NCBI GenBank assembly: GCA_017303935.1
Contig: JAFLBD010000003.1
Location: 555,692 to 619,691 of the forward strand
DNA: 64,000 bases
DNA from: Armatimonadota bacterium
GTDB lineage: Bacteria; Armatimonadota; Fimbriimonadia; Fimbriimonadales; Fimbriimonadaceae
Direction of reading: 5' to 3'
The notes below the pieces were generated by a model, which saw only the letters and a program-made list of their open reading frames with translations, did not search any database and was not told the DNA's origin. The translations under genes were made by a program, and so were the position numbers. Below are positions 60,096 to 64,000 of the stretch, in pieces (within the stretch, counting starts at the first letter, position 1; each line of letters opens with the position of its first letter).

Positions 60096-60641
60096 ATGCG
60101 AAATCTGCTCTTGCTCTCATCGGTGATCTTGGTAACTAGCGCAAATAGTGCGTTGATGCCACGCGCCGAGTCACTGACTCTGCAAATCAAAATGGAGAGC
60201 GGTGGCACGATTGCGATCAAACTGAATTCCACAGGAGCCCCCAAGGCAGTCGAGAGAATCACCAGCCTGGCCAAATCCGGGTTCTACGACGGCCAAAAGT
60301 TCTTCAAAGTCGTCAAATCGCCGAAGCCATTTCTAGTTCAATTTGGCGACCCCAACAGCCGCAACAAGTCGATGGACGACCCAGACCTCGGTAAGTACAA
60401 AACCGGCGTACAGGTCCCGTTTGAAGACAGCGGATTGAAGCACGTCCGGGGCGCGGTAGGGCTCGCTCGGCTCGGCGAAAACAAGAATTCCGGCGACACC
60501 CAGTTCTACATCATGTTGGATTCGGCGCCGTTCCTCGACGGTCAATACACCGTTTTCGGCAACGTATCCAGCGGGATGAACGTCGTCGACGGCATCAAGC
60601 CCGGAGACACCGTGGTTAGCGTCAAAGTCGTCAGCGAATAA
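60096..60641 (+). CDS. Exported cyclophilin-type peptidyl-prolyl isomerase
   Basis: This 181-residue protein has a signal-like N-terminus (MRNLLLLSSVILVTSANSA) and a cyclophilin domain: IKLNSTGAPKAVERITSLAKSGFYDGQKFFKVVKSP, IQFGDP, and the block HVRGAVGLARLGENKNSGDTQFYIMLDSAPFLDGQYTVFGNV. The active-site Arg of FFRVI-type cyclophilins is Lys here (KFFKVV), a common change in bacterial short forms. It would assist folding in the periplasm. ATG 60096 has AGGGGAA upstream. It precedes prpB by 21 bp. Confidence 0.93.
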   Translation: MRNLLLLSSVILVTSANSALMPRAESLTLQIKMESGGTIAIKLNSTGAPKAVERITSLAKSGFYDGQKFFKVVKSPKPFLVQFGDPNSRNKSMDDPDLGKYKTGVQVPFEDSGLKHVRGAVGLARLGENKNSGDTQFYIMLDSAPFLDGQYTVFGNVSSGMNVVDGIKPGDTVVSVKVVSE

Positions 60642-60662
60642 TCCCTCGGGTACGCTGAATGC

Positions 60663-61544
60663 GTGATTCGACCACCGCTAAAGTCCCCTGGGGCGCTGCT
60701 TCGTCAACAGTTTGAGTCTGGCATCGTGGTGATGCCCGGAGCGTTTTCGGCGCTCTCCGCCCTCGCCGCGACCAAGCAAGGCGCGAAGGCGGTCTATCTC
60801 AGCGGCGGCGCAATCACCAACAATCTGCTCGGGATGCCCGATATCGCTCTCACCACCCTCAACGAAATGAGCACGGTGGCGGCGCAAGCGTGCCAAGTCG
60901 CGCCAGTGCCGATCATTTGCGATGCGGATACCGGGTTTGGCGAAGTTTGGAACACCACTCGCACCGTCATCGAGATGGAGCGCGCCGGGCTGGCAGGGAT
61001 TCACCTTGAAGACCAAGTGAGCCCGAAGAGGTGTGGGCACCTGGACGGCAAGGACCTCATCTCTTGCGCCCAAATGGAATCCAAGATTCGGGCTGCCGTG
61101 GAGGCTAAATCTGATCCGAGCTTTATGGTTTTGGCGCGCACCGACGCGCGCGGTGTCGAATGGATCGAATCGGCGATTGACCGGGCGAAGGCATATGTGC
61201 AGGCTGGGGCAGACGGCATCTTTCCCGAAGGTCTGGTCAGCGAGTCCGAGTTCGCTCAATTCCGCGAGGCACTGCCCGGAGTTCCGATGCTGGCGAACAT
61301 GACCGAATTCGGCAAGACTCCACTGATCACCGCCAACGCGTTTGAAAATCTCGGCTATCAGATGGTGATCTTCCCAGTGACCGCTTTGCGCGTGATGTTG
61401 AAGGCGATCGAGGAGTTCTATGCCGACCTCCTTGCAACTGGAACTCAGGCGGGATACATGGACAAAATGCGCACCCGCGCGGAGCTGTACGCAACCATCG
61501 ACTATCCCGAGTATGAGGGCAAAGACCTCACTTGGAAGTCGTAG
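60663..61544 (+). CDS. prpB: Methylisocitrate lyase
   Basis: PrpB cleaves 2-methylisocitrate to pyruvate and succinate in propionate use. The 293-residue protein has SGGAITNNLLGMPDIALTTLNEM, the metal-binding DADTGFGEVWNT (about 82-93) and EDQVSPKRCGHLDGKDL, with the catalytic Cys of KRCGH near residue 124. The rest follows the isocitrate lyase/PEP mutase fold: VLARTDARGVEWIESAIDRAKAY and MVIFPVTALRVMLKAI. No prpC or prpD is nearby. The start is GTG at 60663. Confidence 0.93.
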   Translation: MIRPPLKSPGALLRQQFESGIVVMPGAFSALSALAATKQGAKAVYLSGGAITNNLLGMPDIALTTLNEMSTVAAQACQVAPVPIICDADTGFGEVWNTTRTVIEMERAGLAGIHLEDQVSPKRCGHLDGKDLISCAQMESKIRAAVEAKSDPSFMVLARTDARGVEWIESAIDRAKAYVQAGADGIFPEGLVSESEFAQFREALPGVPMLANMTEFGKTPLITANAFENLGYQMVIFPVTALRVMLKAIEEFYADLLATGTQAGYMDKMRTRAELYATIDYPEYEGKDLTWKS

Positions 61545-61581
61545 CGGACATTTTGAGAAAAATTCAAAAAAGTATTTCAAA

Positions 61582-61690
61582 TGACAGGAAACCGTCTTAT
61601 AATCCGGACAGGAGTAAAGACAATGTCAAATTTACTTAGAACATCACTCATCAGCGCAGTCTCCGTATTCCTGACTGCAGCGGCGTTCGG
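61582..61690 (+). repeat. 109-bp block identical to 43259-43367 (copy B)
   Basis: This copy contains the same TATAAT box, AGGAG and signal-peptide codons, with no difference to copy A, whereas the following coding sequence differs at roughly one base in five. Confidence 0.95.
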
Positions 61691-63338
61691 TCAGGCGAAC
61701 TCCGACGAGCACGATCCGCTTCCTGGAAATCTTCAACGAGGAGGTGTGAATATCTCGAATGTGTGGGCGTGCAACTACCGATACAGCTTAGGACAGCCCA
61801 CTTACAACATCAAACGCGCAAAGGTGATGCTCGATTATGGCGATCCTGGTCATACTTGGCACGATTTCGACCGCATTGCTAGCGGTACCAATGGACTACG
61901 GTTTGGACATATTAGGATTGCAATCGATCCGGTGGCTTTCGGAGCCGATCATGGCAGTCCAGAATGCAACTTGTCGGATTGGAGCTGGACGGGCTGGTGT
62001 AATACGAACAATAACGGATGGCAGACCGTCAAGCCATCAGAAAATTTCAAGGAGCTCGCCCGAGACATCATTGAAGCTAAAGCTCGCGGATTGGATGTCA
62101 TCATCGACTTACACCCAATCTACGTTTCAGAGTACGACTTCCACAAGCAGTGGTACAACCAGTCCGCGACTAGTTGGCCAAGGGGTGGGTTGTATGTCGA
62201 AGATTTGTGCACTGCGCAGTCCATCCTGCCTATTCACACTGGTGAATCCGTTCACCCACTCCCACGTTTTTGGAAGAGCTTTGTTTACAACCTTCGAACT
62301 AAGCTCGACTACATGTATCAGAACTTCTTCCCAAACCTCTGTGTAAGCACGGAGGAGGACCCATATTATCCTTTGAAAGGAGTGCATTTTGAGATCCTCA
62401 TTGAGCCGTTTGTGAACTTCTTCGCGGGCGGCGGCCCAAGGTATACGGTCGGAATTAGCGGTAACCATCAGTTTAGCGACTATAAACTCTGGAGATACAA
62501 TATGTTGCCGATCTGGAAAGAGCTTCAGAAGTCCGCCATAAGTGCAATTTACAGCGAAGCGGACCCGAATTATTGCCGGGTCATTGCGACAACGTACAAT
62601 TCACTCTTCGATAGTTACGATGTAGTAAAGGATCCCACACCTGGAAGTACCGATACTTACCAATTCGAACCATTTAAAGGTGATGATTTCCCAGGTGGCA
62701 TGGATTATGCTAGGAGAGTCGTCTATGCTTATCATCCGTACTTACCGTTTTATTTCACCCACCCACACGTCGCTTCGTCCTACTACATAGAAAATCGATA
62801 CTATTACAAACCTAGAGATTTCGAAAACAGCTTCGATAACGCTATTGCGCCCAGGTACAAGGATAATGTGCTTAAGGATGATCCCACTCCTGGAGAGGAC
62901 CCTCCGCAAACATATGTCGTTGTCAACAATTGGCGAAAGAATTATGATGCACCTATGATTGCTACCGAGTTAGGCGCCCGAACTGACGGCACAGCCGGGA
63001 ACGACTTTGGAGTCGATTCAAACGGGGCTGAACCAATCGGTTATGGCCCGAGAGCGGGATTCTGGACCCAGCGCGATTTTTACCATCACGATATGCGAAC
63101 ACAATTGGCTAAAGACAATTCCGGTTGGACAATGTTTGACTATATTGGCAAATGGGGCGCAATGACCAACCGTTATTTAGATTGGTTCAAAGCCGATTCA
63201 ACAGCCCACCCTCCCTATGACGATATCCCCGACCTCTTTGTGCGCGGAGCTCGGAACCCTGGAGGTGAACTTGATTACAAAATGGTTGAGGCACTGTTTG
63301 GTGACAATCGGCCATCAGAACCGAACCCGGATGAGTGA
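61623..63338 (+). CDS. Secreted GH5-like protein, copy B with altered NEP motif
   Basis: This 571-residue paralogue of the protein at 43300 has an identical signal peptide and the same clan GH-A layout: FGHIRIAIDP, LDVIIDLHPIY, YHPYLPFYFTH, GWTMFDYIGKWG. The acid/base motif is HFEILIEPF: the Asn before Glu261 is Ile, and the nucleophile block reads IATELGARTD (Glu449) instead of ATEFGA. The Asn is nearly invariant in this clan, so catalysis may be lost or changed and the protein may bind rather than cut. Differences concentrate in loops (STEEDPYYP, PGSTDTYQF). It is followed by its own HAF partner gene. The reading frame is intact. Confidence 0.83.
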   Translation: MSNLLRTSLISAVSVFLTAAAFGQANSDEHDPLPGNLQRGGVNISNVWACNYRYSLGQPTYNIKRAKVMLDYGDPGHTWHDFDRIASGTNGLRFGHIRIAIDPVAFGADHGSPECNLSDWSWTGWCNTNNNGWQTVKPSENFKELARDIIEAKARGLDVIIDLHPIYVSEYDFHKQWYNQSATSWPRGGLYVEDLCTAQSILPIHTGESVHPLPRFWKSFVYNLRTKLDYMYQNFFPNLCVSTEEDPYYPLKGVHFEILIEPFVNFFAGGGPRYTVGISGNHQFSDYKLWRYNMLPIWKELQKSAISAIYSEADPNYCRVIATTYNSLFDSYDVVKDPTPGSTDTYQFEPFKGDDFPGGMDYARRVVYAYHPYLPFYFTHPHVASSYYIENRYYYKPRDFENSFDNAIAPRYKDNVLKDDPTPGEDPPQTYVVVNNWRKNYDAPMIATELGARTDGTAGNDFGVDSNGAEPIGYGPRAGFWTQRDFYHHDMRTQLAKDNSGWTMFDYIGKWGAMTNRYLDWFKADSTAHPPYDDIPDLFVRGARNPGGELDYKMVEALFGDNRPSEPNPDE

Positions 63339-63339
63339 A

Positions 63340-64000
63340 ATGAATACAAAATTGATTCTTGCTTGCGCAATGACCACTGGCCTTCTGGCCAGTGGCCAAG
63401 CCATTTCCTGGACGATGCAGTCCATTACGGTTCCTGGTGCGTCAAATAATCTCAAGATTTCCGCGTTCAATAGTCAAGGAACAATGGCTATTAGGGACAG
63501 CAACAACGGCAACATTTATCGGCGTCTTAGCAACGGCCAAGTCACACAGTTCATTGATCCAATTAGATTTGCTGGTGCGGACGCAATGAATGAAAACGGC
63601 GATTTTGCGATTGCAGGGGTAGACCAGACAGTCAACCCTGGTGTAACTGCTATTCGCATCTGGAACGCAAATGGAACCGTGCAAACTTGGCAAGACCCAC
63701 AATTAGGTGGCAATTATGGCAGTTTACTGATGTGGGGGATGAACGAGAGCCGACAAACCGTTGGCACCTATGTTCGAGATAGTCCAACTTTTTTCGGAGC
63801 TTGTGGTTCTTATTCCCCAAACTCAAGTTTACTGCTGACTCCGATGGGTGCCAGTTTTGCCAAAGATATTTCGAACGATGGCACCATCGTCGGGATGAAC
63901 GAATACCGCCCAGGGACTTGGGACCTGGCTGGCAATTACACAGCACTACCTTTGCCGGTGGGCGATACGTCAGGCGCAGCCCATGTCATCACCGAATCGG
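63340..64000 (+). CDS. HAF-repeat PEP-CTERM protein, copy B, truncated by window end
   Basis: The frame opens with ATG 63340, one base after the stop of the GH5-like gene B, and stays open to the window end (220 codons). The signal peptide MNTKLILACAMTTGLLASGQA and the HAF-type repeats (NENGDFAIAGV, NESRQTVGTYV, SNDGTIVGMNEY) match the protein at 45026 nearly all along. The C-terminal PEP motif would be about 140 residues beyond the edge and is not seen, so this is named by homology to copy A. Confidence 0.85.
   Translation, partial: MNTKLILACAMTTGLLASGQAISWTMQSITVPGASNNLKISAFNSQGTMAIRDSNNGNIYRRLSNGQVTQFIDPIRFAGADAMNENGDFAIAGVDQTVNPGVTAIRIWNANGTVQTWQDPQLGGNYGSLLMWGMNESRQTVGTYVRDSPTFFGACGSYSPNSSLLLTPMGASFAKDISNDGTIVGMNEYRPGTWDLAGNYTALPLPVGDTSGAAHVITES

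Overview
The window looks like a chromosomal segment of a free-living, flagellated, didermic bacterium. GC content is moderate (mid-fifties by eye) and genes are densely packed on both strands, with many 1-4 bp stop/start overlaps. The combination of an exosortase/EpsI pair with dispersed PEP-CTERM proteins, a flagellar export operon with a FliY-like FliN, an McsB-type arginine kinase, tandem ClpS proteins and a Bacillus-type b558 SdhC suggests Armatimonadota, most likely the Fimbriimonadia. This assignment is inferred from gene content, not from a marker-gene tree. No rRNA, CRISPR array, prophage or transposase was seen. One tRNA (Cys, GCA) is present.

Layout. 1-2.6 kb: the tail of a glutathione peroxidase-family gene, a rhodanese and recG. 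2.7-8.3 kb: an F-type ATP synthase operon (atpZ-, atpI-like, atpB, E, F, H, A, G) that ends at a strong terminator without atpD and atpC. 8.3-14.3 kb: accessory genes (a lipoprotein, an AlkA-like glycosylase coupled to an unknown gene, an intergenic array of palindromes, an Fn3-like protein, a chemoreceptor, a double GNAT). 14.3-17.4 kb: a PEP-CTERM protein, a thioesterase, tpiA, an OsmC protein and tRNA-Cys. 17.5-21.4 kb: surface/exopolysaccharide genes (epsI-like, exosortase, ugd, a GT2 glycosyltransferase). 21.6-23.6 kb: trxB and a secreted HExxH protein. 23.7-30.1 kb: fliM-fliN-fliO-fliP-fliQ-fliR-flhB followed by mcsB. 30.2-40.6 kb: a PEP-CTERM protein, nadC, rmuC, a YfhO-like membrane protein, a TPR protein, tilS-ftsH and two adjacent clpS-like genes. 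40.6-43.2 kb: a Gly/Gln-repeat secreted protein, a DUF4434-type protein, SOD and DinB. 43.2-46.1 kb: a two-gene cassette encoding a secreted GH5-like hydrolase and a HAF-repeat PEP-CTERM protein. 46.1-50.3 kb: ogt, eno, an orphan sdhC, a secreted protein and a FAD oxidoreductase. 50.6-53.7 kb: two tandem paralogous PEP-CTERM proteins and an S41 peptidase. 53.7-59.4 kb: a leftward operon of gltX, a beta-hydroxyacid dehydrogenase and a BmpA/Nup-type ABC importer without its binding protein. 59.5-61.5 kb: a GYF_2/TM2 protein, a cyclophilin and prpB. 61.6-64.0 kb: a second copy of the GH5-like/HAF cassette, cut by the window end.

How the genes work together. The exosortase, EpsI-like protein, Ugd and glycosyltransferase are consistent with a system that sorts PEP-CTERM proteins to an exopolysaccharide-rich surface, and five complete PEP-CTERM substrates plus one truncated copy lie in the same 64 kb. 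The duplicated GH5-like/HAF cassette pairs a secreted glycan hydrolase with an exosortase-sorted partner. Its two copies share a perfectly identical 109-bp block covering the TATAAT box, ribosome binding site and signal peptide, although the mature proteins have diverged, and the second copy has lost the Asn of the NEP motif. This cassette is the best candidate here for an undescribed system. Other notable points are the split ATP synthase operon, the tandem ClpS pair with divergent N-degron pockets beside an unusual McsB, a CTG start codon in the ABC ATPase, probable leaderless genes, and an enriched intergenic 9-mer TTTGAACCT upstream of four plus-strand genes.
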